Shown here: positions 17,440 through 25,831 of the stretch, in pieces
Position numbering within the stretch: the first letter of the stretch is position 1
Layout: each line of letters starts with the position of its first letter
Source: Rubrobacter indicoceani
GTDB taxonomy: Bacteria; Actinomycetota; Rubrobacteria; Rubrobacterales; Rubrobacteraceae
Length of the DNA: 64,000 bases
Direction: 5' to 3'
Assembly: GCF_003568865.1 (NCBI RefSeq)
Contig: NZ_CP031115.1
Coordinates: forward strand, 1,116,001-1,180,000
Notes under the pieces: generated by a model
Databases searched by the model: none
What the model saw: the letters and a program-made list of their open reading frames with translations, nothing else
Told to the model about the DNA's origin: nothing
Made by a program: the position numbers and the translations under genes

Positions 17440-18072
17440 TCAGAGGTCTTTTCGAAGGTAGATCCAGTCCCGGATGTTCAGGAACTTCGCGGTCATGAGC
17501 GACCTCTGTCGGGAGACTTCAGTGAAGCCCTCGTTTTCGTAGAGGCGCATGGCCGGAATGTTGTTGCCGCTGACGTGTAGCCCGACGCTTCTCTTATGCG
17601 TCTCCCGGGCGAGGTCGTAGGAGGCGTCCAGGAGGCTCCGGGCCAGACCCTGCTTTCGGGCCTCGGGCGCGACGACGAGCCGTTCAACGTAGGCTTCGCC
17701 CGTCAGGGCGGTGTAGCGCGGGTAGGAGAGCATGGTGGTAGCCCACATCGCCCGCAGAAACCCGAGGTTGCGGTTGAGGGTGCGCCACAGACCCCGGGCC
17801 ATCACATCGTCCTCCGAAGGCGCGACCCGCACCCCGACGCTGGCGATGATCTCCCCGGCCTCGTAACCCTCTATTACAAAGCTTGTTACGCCGCCGAAGC
17901 GGTGTTCGAGGGAGACCCATTTCTCCATGATCTTCACGGACTCGTCCATCCCGCGCCCGAAGACGGGCCGGAATTTGTCGAGGAAGCCGTCTATGACGAG
18001 CGCGGCGATGGCCCCGTCGTCCTCAGGCGTTGCCTCCCTGAGCGTGAATTTTCCGGCGTCGAGGTTGGTCAT
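17440..18072 (-). CDS. GNAT family N-acetyltransferase
   Basis: A 210-residue single-domain acetyltransferase. The acetyl-CoA loop reads VVAPEARKQGLARSLLDASYD and is followed by VGLHVSGNNIPAMRLYENEGF, the typical late GNAT motif (Asn-x-x-Ala-x-x-Leu-Tyr-x-x-x-Gly-Phe). This resembles RimI-like enzymes, but the acceptor is unknown. The gene is convergent with the hydrolase and stands alone. Confidence 0.85.
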   Translation of the reverse strand: MTNLDAGKFTLREATPEDDGAIAALVIDGFLDKFRPVFGRGMDESVKIMEKWVSLEHRFGGVTSFVIEGYEAGEIIASVGVRVAPSEDDVMARGLWRTLNRNLGFLRAMWATTMLSYPRYTALTGEAYVERLVVAPEARKQGLARSLLDASYDLARETHKRSVGLHVSGNNIPAMRLYENEGFTEVSRQRSLMTAKFLNIRDWIYLRKDL

Positions 18073-18219
18073 AAGTCAGAAAAGCCTAGCAGAAACAGGG
18101 GCCGGGGCGAGGATTTGTCTTGTAGCGGCGCGTTGCTGCGGGGCGTAGGGTTTGGTCGCACACTCGCTACGGTAAACAGAACAGAGCGTGTCGCAAGTAC
18201 GAATAGAGAGCAGGTCTGA

Positions 18220-19728
18220 TTGAGAACCGCCGCCTTCTGGAAGAGTTTGTGGTCGAGTTTCTGGTTTGTGCCGGCCGTGTTCGTGCTGACGAGCATAGGT
18301 CTGTTCGGAATCACTCACAGGCTGGATGTACTGCTCTCAGCCGACCTCTCCAATGTCCCTTTACTTTTCTCCGGCGGCCCTTCGGCGGCGAGCGACGTGC
18401 TTTCGGCGATAGCCGGCAGCTCTATTACGGTCGTCGGAACCGCTTTTTCGCTTACCATCGTTACTTTTACGCTTGCTTCGGGGCAGTACACCCCGCGAAT
18501 GTTAAAACATCTTTCCGCGGATCGCGGTCTGCGGGTGGTACTGGGTGCTTACCTGGCGACTTTCGTCTACGCTCTGCTCGCGTTGAGGACGGTTCGCTTC
18601 TCCGGGAGCAGCGGGGGAGAATTCGTGCCTCTGGTCTCTACTGCGGTGGCCTTCTTTATCGCTCTGGTGTGCGTTGCACTGCTCATCTATTTTATCTATC
18701 ACGTTATAAACCTGATCCAGCCCTCCGCTATTTTTCACCAGATCTACGCCGAAACGATGAACGCGCTGAGCCGTCTACCGGATTCGGGGACGAACGGCGG
18801 CGAGTCGGACAGTTCCAGGTTCGACCCGACAAAAAACCCTGAACTGAACCTGCTTCGCTCCGAGGCTCCCGACATCCTGAAGGCGGGGCAGAGCGGGTAC
18901 ATCCAGCATCTTGAAATCGAGGTCATATTGAAGGCGGTCTGTTCAGCGGGCAGGACGCGACTCGTGGAGCTGCCTTACGTCGTCGGCGACTTTGTACCGG
19001 AGGGGGTGGAGATCGTCCGGGTCTGGCCGGCCTGTAAAACAGGATTCAATGACGGGGCAGAGGAGAAGGTTCGCAAGGGTGTGATCTTTGGCAAAGAGCG
19101 CACGATAGAGCGGGACATCACCTTCGGACTCAGGCAGCTTGCGGACATATCCCTCAAGGGACTCTCTCCCTCGACAAACGATCCGACCACCGCGATGCAG
19201 GCCCTCGACCGAACCGAAGGAGCGTTGATCAAACTCGGGGTCAAAGACCTGCCCGGCAGAACGCAGATCCATAAAGTAAACGACGCTGAAATCACCGTCC
19301 TTATAGACAATCCGACCTTTGAGGACTTCACCGAACTTTCTTTTGATCAATCGCGTCGAGCAGCCTTTTCTACGGGGCAGGTGATCTACCTGAAGCGTTC
19401 TCTTGAGGCGATCGAACGGGCTATGGACGCAAACCACGCACCGCAGAGGCGGCTGGCTCTCTGGAGGCGGGCCTTCAGCGTAGCGTACAACGCGCCTTCT
19501 CAGTTACCGGACAGAAGGGACGCTCTAACGCTGACCTTGCAGTCGCTCCGGATCGCCCGTAAATTCCGGGACTCAGACCCGGAACTGAGCCGCTCTATCG
19601 AGAACGACCTCAAGGAGATCCTCGCTCTCTGGGGAAATTCCACCTTTGAGGACCGGGTGCGGGAGGCCGTAAGCGGTTTGCCGCACCCGCCCGCCAGCGG
19701 CCTCAGTCAACGAGCCGCTTCCTCATGA
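18220..19728 (+). CDS. DUF2254 family membrane protein
   Basis: A 502-residue integral membrane protein of unknown function. Four transmembrane helices fill the N-terminal third (FWFVPAVFVLTSIGLFGI; SSITVVGTAFSLTIVTFTLA; VLGAYLATFVYALLAL; AVAFFIALVCVALLIYFIY). The conserved DUF2254 stretch SGQYTPRMLKHL follows helix 2. A large cytoplasmic region contains DISLKGLSPSTNDPTTAMQALD, also typical of the family. The start is a TTG at 18220. The 3' end overlaps the convergent ABC permease gene by 26 bp. Confidence 0.88.
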   Translation: MRTAAFWKSLWSSFWFVPAVFVLTSIGLFGITHRLDVLLSADLSNVPLLFSGGPSAASDVLSAIAGSSITVVGTAFSLTIVTFTLASGQYTPRMLKHLSADRGLRVVLGAYLATFVYALLALRTVRFSGSSGGEFVPLVSTAVAFFIALVCVALLIYFIYHVINLIQPSAIFHQIYAETMNALSRLPDSGTNGGESDSSRFDPTKNPELNLLRSEAPDILKAGQSGYIQHLEIEVILKAVCSAGRTRLVELPYVVGDFVPEGVEIVRVWPACKTGFNDGAEEKVRKGVIFGKERTIERDITFGLRQLADISLKGLSPSTNDPTTAMQALDRTEGALIKLGVKDLPGRTQIHKVNDAEITVLIDNPTFEDFTELSFDQSRRAAFSTGQVIYLKRSLEAIERAMDANHAPQRRLALWRRAFSVAYNAPSQLPDRRDALTLTLQSLRIARKFRDSDPELSRSIENDLKEILALWGNSTFEDRVREAVSGLPHPPASGLSQRAASS

Positions 19729-20467
19729 GCTGAACCGGAACAAGAGAGAGCGCGGCGGTGAAGACGACGATCCACAGAAAGTCGAAGATGATCCCCGGCG
19801 TCGGCCCCGTTGCAAGCCCCCGGCACACGTTTACCGCGTGGTACAGCGGCGTAAACCATGCAAGCTGCGGCACGGGCGCGGGAAAATCGTCGAGCGGAAA
19901 GAAGATGCCGCTGAACAGGAACATCGGCGTTACGACGAGCGTGAAGTAGTAGGCGTAGAAGTCTATTGACTGGATAAGGCTTGTAAAGAGCATCCCCATG
20001 ACGCTGAACATCAGGCCCATAATAAAGATAAACGGCGGGAGCAGCAGCGCCCACCACGAAGTCACCAGCCCGAGCGCGGCGAGCACGACGAGAAACGCAC
20101 TGCCGTATAAGGTCGCCCGCGTACCCGACCACAGGTACTCGCCGAAGATGATGTCCTCGGCGTTTACGGGGGTCGAGATTATGGCGTCGTAGACGCGGTC
20201 TATCTTCAGCTTGACGAAGGTGTTGAACGTTGACTCGAAGGATGCGGCGAACATGGCGTTGCTCGCGAGCAGGCCGGGGGCGATGTAGTTGATGTAGTTT
20301 TGACCGTTTATCTCCTGGACAAACGCCCCGAGGCCGAGGCCGAGCGCGGCGAGGTAGAAGAACGGTTCGATAAAGTTCGGGAAAAGCGCGGCCTTCCAGA
20401 ACTTGCCGAAGATGGTCAGGTCGCGCTGCCAGACCCGGAACGCGCCGCGCGGTGAGGGAAGATACAT
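19703..20467 (-). CDS. ABC-2 type transporter permease (NodJ-like)
   Basis: A 254-residue membrane protein with about six transmembrane helices, such as FIEPFFYLAALGLGLGAFV and PFIFIMGLMFSVMGMLFTSL. The segment FSGIFFPLDDFPAPVPQLAW is characteristic of NodJ/DrrB-type exporters. It pairs with the ATPase upstream; the ATPase stop and this ATG share one base, so the two are coupled. The substrate is unknown (drug, lipid or polysaccharide precursor). Confidence 0.9.
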   Translation of the reverse strand: MYLPSPRGAFRVWQRDLTIFGKFWKAALFPNFIEPFFYLAALGLGLGAFVQEINGQNYINYIAPGLLASNAMFAASFESTFNTFVKLKIDRVYDAIISTPVNAEDIIFGEYLWSGTRATLYGSAFLVVLAALGLVTSWWALLLPPFIFIMGLMFSVMGMLFTSLIQSIDFYAYYFTLVVTPMFLFSGIFFPLDDFPAPVPQLAWFTPLYHAVNVCRGLATGPTPGIIFDFLWIVVFTAALSLVPVQLMRKRLVD

Positions 20468-21393
20468 CAGTCCACCAGCCGCCTTCCGGTCAGCCTCAGG
20501 AACACGTCCTCAAGGCCCGCAGGGCGGTAGAAGGTGTTCTCGACCGGGATGTCCGTCTCGCTGACCTTCAAGCGCAGCGAGTCGGAGTCGGCGGTGTAAG
20601 CCAGCAGAAGGTCGGCGCTCCTTTCGACGTGGTCGGCTTCGGCTTCAAGAAACGCCTGCAGCTCTGCGAGCCGGTCGGCGCGGGGACGGAGTTCCAAGAC
20701 TTCGGGGCTTGTATTTTCGAGTACGAGCTGGCGGGGTGTGCCTTCGGAGATGATCCTCCCGTCGTCCATTATGACGAGCCGGTCGCAGAGCTGCGCCGCC
20801 TCGTCCATGTAGTGCGTCGTGAGGATCAGCGTCGTGCCCTCGGATTTCAGTTGCCGGAGCTTCTCCCAGACAAGGTGGCGGGCCTGCGGGTCGAGGCCGG
20901 TCGTCGGTTCGTCGAGAACGACAAGCTCCGGGTCGTTGATAAGGGCCCGGGCTATAAGGAGCCGCCGCTTCATGCCGCCCGAGAGCGAGCTGACCCTGGC
21001 CTCGGACTTCTCCCGTAGCTGTACGAAGTCGAGCAGTTCTTCGGCCCGCCTTTTGACGACCTTGCCCTTGAGGTCGAAGTACCGCCCGTAGACGAGCAGG
21101 TTTTCACGGACCCTCAGCTCTTCGTCGAGGTTGTTCTCCTGCGGGACGACGCCGATGCGGCGTTTCACGCTCCGGATGTCCCTTGTAACGTCCAGCCCGA
21201 CAACGGAGAGGGTGCCGCTCGTCGGGCTTGCCGTGCCGTAGATCATCTTCATCGTCGTGGATTTCCCCGCGCCGTTCGGCCCGAGAAACCCGAAGCACTC
21301 CCCGCGGGCGACCTCGAACTCGATGCCCCGGACGGCCTCGAGCTTTTCGTAGCTTTTCTTCAGGTTACGGGCGGTCAGGGTCGTCACGCTCAC
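20467..21393 (-). CDS. ABC transporter ATP-binding protein (NodI/DrrA-like)
   Basis: A 308-residue ATPase that powers the ABC-2 permease downstream. Walker A is GPNGAGKST (about 36-44), the Q-loop lies in GVVPQENNLDEEL, the signature is LSGGMKRRLLIAR, and Walker B is LVVLDEPTTGLDPQ. A C-terminal DrrA-like extension (about 225-308) follows. Its GTG start overlaps the stop of the upstream uracil-DNA glycosylase by 4 bp, placing all three in one operon, probably without functional link. Confidence 0.93.
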   Translation of the reverse strand: MSVTTLTARNLKKSYEKLEAVRGIEFEVARGECFGFLGPNGAGKSTTMKMIYGTASPTSGTLSVVGLDVTRDIRSVKRRIGVVPQENNLDEELRVRENLLVYGRYFDLKGKVVKRRAEELLDFVQLREKSEARVSSLSGGMKRRLLIARALINDPELVVLDEPTTGLDPQARHLVWEKLRQLKSEGTTLILTTHYMDEAAQLCDRLVIMDDGRIISEGTPRQLVLENTSPEVLELRPRADRLAELQAFLEAEADHVERSADLLLAYTADSDSLRLKVSETDIPVENTFYRPAGLEDVFLRLTGRRLVD

Positions 21394-22046
21394 GATGTAA
21401 CCCCGTCGCCCCGGCTTGTTCTCAAACTGTCCATCAGCTCCTTAAGCGACCGGAGGGAACTGTCCAGCCGCGCTTTGTTCTCCGCCCGGTTCAACCACGT
21501 GGAAGCCCCCGATGGATGCGGCAGCGGCACGTAGCGTACCCCGTCCCGCTCGATTATCCTACCCGCCGCCTCCGAAAGCGTCTTTATCCCGAGGACTTCC
21601 TTTATGGCGAGGCCGCCGATCAGGATGACCACCTCCGGCCGGTAGACTTCGAAATCCCGATCGAGGTGCGCCCGGCAGTTGCCGATCATGGCCCGCGAAG
21701 GGACCTTGTCCCCGCCGCCTCTGGCCTTGCCCGGAAAGCACCGCGCAACGGCGGCGAAGTGCAGTTCATCTCTTGAAACGCCCGCGCGCTGCAGCCACAC
21801 ATCCAGCCTCTTGCCGGCCGGTCCGGTAAACGGCCGGCGCGTCGTCACCTCCGTGATGCCGGGGGCCTGCCCGACGAGCATCGCCATAACATCACCCGGC
21901 GGCTTCGGTCCGTCCGCGACCGGGGCGTTGTCTGAATCGGGGAAGCACAGAGAGCAGGAACGCACCGCCTCGTAAGAATTCGCCGCGGCGACTGAACCAT
22001 CGTCGCCGCCCGTCCGTATTACCCTTGAATGTGAGCGATAAGACAT
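21390..22046 (-). CDS. Uracil-DNA glycosylase family protein (Fe-S type)
   Basis: Removes uracil from DNA in base-excision repair. The 218 residues show GQAPGITE (motif A, about 59-66), the downstream PFTGPAGKRLDVWL and the late HPSG (177-180). Four Cys (31, 34 as CSLC; 103; 124) fit the [4Fe-4S] cluster of family 4 and 5 enzymes. Family 4 is the best guess from motif A. It is first in a minus-strand operon and divergent from the PASTA-sortase gene, sharing a short AT-rich promoter region with a 7-bp inverted repeat. Confidence 0.85.
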   Translation of the reverse strand: MSYRSHSRVIRTGGDDGSVAAANSYEAVRSCSLCFPDSDNAPVADGPKPPGDVMAMLVGQAPGITEVTTRRPFTGPAGKRLDVWLQRAGVSRDELHFAAVARCFPGKARGGGDKVPSRAMIGNCRAHLDRDFEVYRPEVVILIGGLAIKEVLGIKTLSEAAGRIIERDGVRYVPLPHPSGASTWLNRAENKARLDSSLRSLKELMDSLRTSRGDGVTS

Positions 22047-22048
22047 AC

Positions 22049-22069
22049 TTCTTAAAGTTTACTTAAGAA
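22049..22069. promoter_or_regulatory. Inverted repeat in the udg/sortase divergent promoter (candidate operator)
   Basis: TTCTTAA (22049-22055) and TTAAGAA (22063-22069) form a perfect 7-bp inverted repeat with a 7-nt spacer. It starts 2 nt upstream of the glycosylase ATG and its spacer holds a TAAACT-type -10 for that gene. It is AT-rich against a GC-rich background. Confidence 0.4.
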
Positions 22070-22115
22070 TTCGCCCACACAAAGACAAGAAACCACAAGA
22101 TCGCCGAGGTGCTGA

Positions 22116-22121
22116 TAGAAT
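22116..22121 (+). promoter_or_regulatory. Candidate -10 element (TAGAAT), probably leaderless
   Basis: TAGAAT ends 7 nt before the ATG at 22129 and overlaps the alternative ATG at 22120. This spacing favours 22129 as the true start of the PASTA-sortase gene. Confidence 0.5.
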
Positions 22122-22128
22122 GCGACAC

Positions 22129-23049
22129 ATGGGCAAAAGATATTCACGTTCGGGAACTTTCAGGTACAAGCGCAGGCGTCAAAGGGTAGGGTTAGCACTC
22201 TTCTCTTCGCTTGTCATCTGCGTCCTTGCGGGCCTTCTGTTCTTTGGAATAGAGCCTTACAGCGAGACGGCGCAGAGGGAGCCGGTGCAGCGCGCGGCGA
22301 CCCCGACGATAGATTCGGGGCCGGAGGCCATAAACACTCAGAGGGCCGCCGAGGCCCGCGAGGCCGCTGCAGCGCCGGAGGTTGTAGCGGTGCCGGACAT
22401 CCCGTACAACGCCACCGAAGAAGAGGCCCGGGAGATGCTTCAGGCAAACGGACTCGAGCTCGGTGACATAACGCGCGAGGCGAACGAAGAGTACGACGAA
22501 GGCGGGGTTTTCCTGCAGGATCCGCTTCCGAACGCAGAGGTCGAAGAGGGCAGTGAGGTCGGGATCACGCTGAGCGACGGGCCTCCGCCGGAGCCGGAGG
22601 GCGGAGAGGATGTCGCCGACCCTGCAACGCAGGATCTCTCCCTGACCGTCCCGAAGATGGGTCTTTACGGTGACTACGTCGCAAACGCCACCGATGAGGC
22701 GACCCTCATGAACGGTGCGGGGAAGATCACGGAGACCGGGTTTCCGTGGCAGCCGAGCGCGAACACGTACATCGCCTCGCACGTCTACGGCTACGAGGGA
22801 ACGGGGAGCTGGCAGCACTTCGCGGCGCTTCCGAGCATGACCTTCGGGGATGAGATCATCCTCTCCGACGCGGACGGGACGGAGTACGTATACGAGGTAA
22901 CGAACATCATCACGGTAATGCCGACGGATACGTGGATCACGGAACCGGTTGCGGGCAAGGATATGGTTTCCCTGCAGACCTGCGTCGGGCCGGGCTGGAG
23001 CGAGCGGCTCGTGGTGCAGGGCGAGCGGGTTGATGTGGTGGAGGCGTAG
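22129..23049 (+). CDS. Sortase with an N-terminal PASTA domain (class E-like)
   Basis: A 306-residue membrane-anchored sortase, a cysteine transpeptidase that links proteins to the cell wall or to each other. Basic tail, transmembrane helix (about 19-40), linker, one PASTA domain (about 84-150: VVAVPDIPYNATEEEAREML ... GSEVGITLSDG), a Pro/Glu hinge, and the sortase barrel (170-306) with His218, Cys285 in SLQTC, and Arg293 in SERLVVQ. PASTA domains bind muropeptides or lipid II in Ser/Thr kinases and PBPs; placed here it could tether the sortase to nascent wall. The ATG at 22129 is preferred over 22120 from promoter spacing. A second sortase lies at 37.6 kb. Confidence 0.85.
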   Translation: MGKRYSRSGTFRYKRRRQRVGLALFSSLVICVLAGLLFFGIEPYSETAQREPVQRAATPTIDSGPEAINTQRAAEAREAAAAPEVVAVPDIPYNATEEEAREMLQANGLELGDITREANEEYDEGGVFLQDPLPNAEVEEGSEVGITLSDGPPPEPEGGEDVADPATQDLSLTVPKMGLYGDYVANATDEATLMNGAGKITETGFPWQPSANTYIASHVYGYEGTGSWQHFAALPSMTFGDEIILSDADGTEYVYEVTNIITVMPTDTWITEPVAGKDMVSLQTCVGPGWSERLVVQGERVDVVEA

Positions 23050-23084
23050 CGGAGCCTCGGAAATACCACCGGACTGGTTTTCAG

Positions 23085-23110
23085 GAGCATCCTTTCGGGG
23101 ATGCTCTTTT
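23085..23110 (+). terminator. Rho-independent terminator after the PASTA-sortase
   Basis: An 8-bp GC-containing stem (GAGCATCC / GGATGCTC) with a short loop, followed directly by TTTT. It separates the sortase gene from the aldolase gene. Confidence 0.8.
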
Positions 23111-23163
23111 CGTGGTTGTTATACTGAAACACAGACAATGTGAAGGCGGATGAGGAGGAAGAC

Positions 23164-24192
23164 GTGCCACTCGTAACGATGAGACAGCTGCTCGACGAGG
23201 CGTCGAAGGGCGGCTACGGTGTCGGGGCGTTCAACGTGAACAACCTTGAGCAGGTGCAGGCCATCATGGAGGCCGCGAGCGAGACGAACTCCCCGGTTAT
23301 AATCCAGGCGTCGAGCGGCGCTCGCAAGTACGCCAACGACCGTTTCCTCTACCATCTGATGCTCGCGGCGACGGAGGTCTACCCGGATATTCCGGTCGCG
23401 CTGCACCAGGACCACGGCAACGGCCCGGCGACCTGCAAGAGCGCGATAGACCTCGGGTTCACGAGCGTGATGATGGACGGCTCGCTCGAAGAGGACGGTA
23501 AGACCCCGGCGGACTTCGAGTACAACGTCCGGGTCACCCGCGAGGTCGTCGAGATGGCGCACGAGCGCGGCGTAACGGTCGAGGGCGAGCTTGGGACCCT
23601 GGGCGGCATCGAGGACGGGCATGGCTCGGGTGAGGTGAACCTAACCGATCCGGATCAGGCCGTCGAGTTCGTCGAGCGGACGGGCGTTGACGCTCTAGCG
23701 GTCGCCATCGGGACAAGCCACGGCGCGTACAAGTTCACGAAGGAGCCGGACAGCGAGGTTCTCGCGATGAGCATCATCGAGGAGATCAACCAGAAGCTCC
23801 CGAACACGCACCTCGTGATGCACGGTTCTTCGAGCGTCCCGCGCGATCTCGTCGACATCATCAACGCGCACGGCGGAAAGATGGAGCCGTCGTGGGGCGT
23901 CCCGGTGAAGGAGATCCAGCAGGGCATCAAGCACGGCGTCCGGAAGGTCAACGTCGACACCGACCTCCGCCTCGCCGCCACCGGGGCGATCCGCAAGGCG
24001 TTTGAGGAAGACCCGAGCGCTTTCGACCCGCGCTTCTACCTCAAGCCGGCCCGCGAGGCCATGAAGAAGGTCGTACAGTCGCGCATGGAGTCCTTCGGTC
24101 AGGCCGGACACGCCGGAGACTACTCCCCGGCTACCCTGGAGGAGATGGCCGACCGTTACAGCAAGGAAGGCCACGAGCTCACCGCCCAGTAA
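23164..24192 (+). CDS. fba: Fructose-bisphosphate aldolase, class II
   Basis: Zinc-dependent cleavage of fructose 1,6-bisphosphate in glycolysis and the reverse in gluconeogenesis. The 342 residues show the catalytic Asp83 and zinc His84 in [43 protein letters not shown] and the third zinc His in VMHGSSSVP. The GTG at 23164 is chosen because gaggaggaaga ends just before it; an in-frame GTG at 23140 would include that ribosome site. It stands as a single gene between two terminator-like regions. Confidence 0.95.
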   Translation: MPLVTMRQLLDEASKGGYGVGAFNVNNLEQVQAIMEAASETNSPVIIQASSGARKYANDRFLYHLMLAATEVYPDIPVALHQDHGNGPATCKSAIDLGFTSVMMDGSLEEDGKTPADFEYNVRVTREVVEMAHERGVTVEGELGTLGGIEDGHGSGEVNLTDPDQAVEFVERTGVDALAVAIGTSHGAYKFTKEPDSEVLAMSIIEEINQKLPNTHLVMHGSSSVPRDLVDIINAHGGKMEPSWGVPVKEIQQGIKHGVRKVNVDTDLRLAATGAIRKAFEEDPSAFDPRFYLKPAREAMKKVVQSRMESFGQAGHAGDYSPATLEEMADRYSKEGHELTAQ

Positions 24193-24346
24193 CCCCCGAC
24201 AAGCCCGTACGTCAGCGGTCGGTCTTTTTCAGGGGCTGGCCGTTTTCTCTGCGCCGGAGCTGGAAAGGCTTCTCTTTACAACTGAGGTGTAGGGCCGGTT
24301 CGCGGGGACGACGAACTCTCCGCAGAGAGAGCGCCCCGCAAAGGCC

Positions 24347-24946
24347 CTACCGCTTCCATTTGCCGCCGTAGCCTTTCGCGAACTTCCGGACGTATTCCTC
24401 CTGAGAGATGGCCTCGAGCATGCGCGGGCTGCGGGCTTCACGGACGATGGCGATGGCTCTCTCCGGGTCATGACCGAGGCCGATAAGGACGGAGGCGGCG
24501 ATCGTCCCCGTCCGTCCCACGCCGGCGCGGCAGTGAGCCACAACGGTCTCGCCGTTTTCCAGGGAGGCTATGATCCCGGCTATAAACCCCGCGTATTCGT
24601 CGTTCTGCTCGGGGCGGGGGGTGTTCATGTCCCGGATCGGGAAGGGCCTGAACTCGATGCCGGCGGCCTCTACCGCCGCTCCGAAGCCCTCCACGCCGCC
24701 GAGACCGTAGTGGTCGTCTGCATACTCGAAGTCCTCCATGAGCGAGACAAGCACGTCGGTGCCGGAAGACCCCCTGAGCTCCCGGAGATCCGCCACCACC
24801 TCCCGCTCCCAGACAAAGCCCTTGTAGCTTGTGGCCTTCATGCCGGGGGCGAAGGTCATGCCGAGCCTGCCCGGCAGGCCGAGCGCGTCGGCGGGTACGA
24901 AGTCGGCGTAGATTGGATGGGTCTCTGATGTTCTGATATCCGTCAT
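24347..24946 (-). CDS. Dual-specificity/tyrosine phosphatase-like protein
   Basis: A 199-residue Cys-based phosphatase of the CDKN3/DUSP-like fold. The P-loop is VVAHCRAGVGRTGT with nucleophile Cys139 and Arg145, and the general acid is Asp106 in PIRDMNTP. It has no signal peptide, so it acts in the cytoplasm. The substrate (phosphotyrosine, phosphoserine or a small phosphate ester) cannot be told from sequence. The ATG at 24946 has ggagg upstream. It is a single gene. Confidence 0.87.
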   Translation of the reverse strand: MTDIRTSETHPIYADFVPADALGLPGRLGMTFAPGMKATSYKGFVWEREVVADLRELRGSSGTDVLVSLMEDFEYADDHYGLGGVEGFGAAVEAAGIEFRPFPIRDMNTPRPEQNDEYAGFIAGIIASLENGETVVAHCRAGVGRTGTIAASVLIGLGHDPERAIAIVREARSPRMLEAISQEEYVRKFAKGYGGKWKR

Positions 24947-25058
24947 GCTTGATCCTCCCTGCGGTAACTCAAGAGACTGCGATGCTTTCGATTCGATATC
25001 TCATGCCGGACGTTCGGATTTCCGTAGAGAGTATCGCAGGTGAGACGGGTTGAGCGGT

Positions 25059-25520
25059 TCAGTAGCGCTGGATCAGGAAAACCCCGACAAGGATAAAGGC
25101 GACCCCGACGATTCGCGGCAGGGTCGCCTCGTGAGTCTGGACGCCGAGCAGGCCGAAGTGGTCGATAACGACCGACGCCGACATCTGACCCGTCAGAAAC
25201 ATCGCCACCGTCGGGGCGGCTCCGAGGCGCGGGGTGATAAGGACGGAGGCGAGAACGTAGATGCCCCCGAGAATTCCGCCCGTCCAGACCCACCAGGGCG
25301 CGCCCGAGAACTCCATCTGCGAGACCTGCGGCAGCCCGCGACCGTAGACTATCGCCGCCACCGTCAGGGCGACCGACCCGATGATAAACGAGACCGCAGC
25401 GGCGATGACCGGGCCGCCGACCACCCCGCGAAGCTGGGAGTTCACGGCAAACTGGGCCGCGATGGCCGTCCCCGCGAGCAGCGCGAGCGGCACGAGAAAC
25501 ACGAGCCCCATCATCTTCAA
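25059..25520 (-). CDS. DMT family transporter, DUF606/YdcZ type
   Basis: A 153-residue membrane protein with about five transmembrane helices. The order LVFLVPLALLAGTAIAAQFAVN, then LRGVVGGPVIAAAVSFIIG, a short loop with PWWVWTGGILGGIYV, and a final VAFILVGVFLIQRY is typical of the half-size DUF606 members of the drug/metabolite transporter superfamily. It is last in a four-gene minus-strand operon. Its substrate is unknown. Confidence 0.85.
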   Translation of the reverse strand: MKMMGLVFLVPLALLAGTAIAAQFAVNSQLRGVVGGPVIAAAVSFIIGSVALTVAAIVYGRGLPQVSQMEFSGAPWWVWTGGILGGIYVLASVLITPRLGAAPTVAMFLTGQMSASVVIDHFGLLGVQTHEATLPRIVGVAFILVGVFLIQRY

Positions 25521-25529
25521 GCCACCCTC

Positions 25530-25826
25530 CTAGTCTTTCGGCTCGTAGAAGTCTTTCGGCTCGTAGAAGTCTTTCGGCTCGTAGACGTCGTAGATCATCG
25601 GCTCCAGCCCCTCGTCCCCGACGCCCGTCCGGTACTGGATGTAGCGGGCGCGCTGCAGGTACGCAAGCGAGGTTCTGACCTTGCCTTTGAGCTCCGGCAC
25701 CGCGTCCTCTATGTCCTCGACCTTCGACGAGTCGAGGATGACATCCGCCTCGTCGTTGTTCTGCCACAGCTCCCAGAGCTTGCGCCAGAGCGCATCCGTC
25801 TCCGGCGTGAGCGGTTCGCGTTCCAT
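25530..25826 (-). CDS. Small acidic protein ending in a triple YEPKDF repeat
   Basis: A 98-residue soluble protein, not recognised. An N-terminal helical part (ETDALWRKLWELWQNNDEAD) is followed by EDIEDAVPELKGKVRTSLAY. The C-terminus consists of three copies of the hexapeptide YEPKDF-like unit, encoded by an 18-bp direct tandem repeat. It sits 5 bp after moaB and 9 bp before the transporter, so it is co-transcribed. No function can be given. Confidence 0.6.
   Translation of the reverse strand: MEREPLTPETDALWRKLWELWQNNDEADVILDSSKVEDIEDAVPELKGKVRTSLAYLQRARYIQYRTGVGDEGLEPMIYDVYEPKDFYEPKDFYEPKD
25533..25586. repeat. 18-bp tandem repeat, three copies, within a coding end
   Basis: Three head-to-tail copies of gtctttcggctcgtagaa at 25533-25550, 25551-25568 and 25569-25586 (last base c). 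They encode the C-terminal hexapeptide repeats of the 98-residue protein and could expand or contract by slippage. Confidence 0.9.
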
Positions 25827-25831
25827 TATCT

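Noticed and set aside
23120-23125. TATACT as promoter -10 for the aldolase gene
   Set aside because: Plausible position, but the expected -35 would fall inside the upstream terminator stem and does not resemble a -35; left out of the features.
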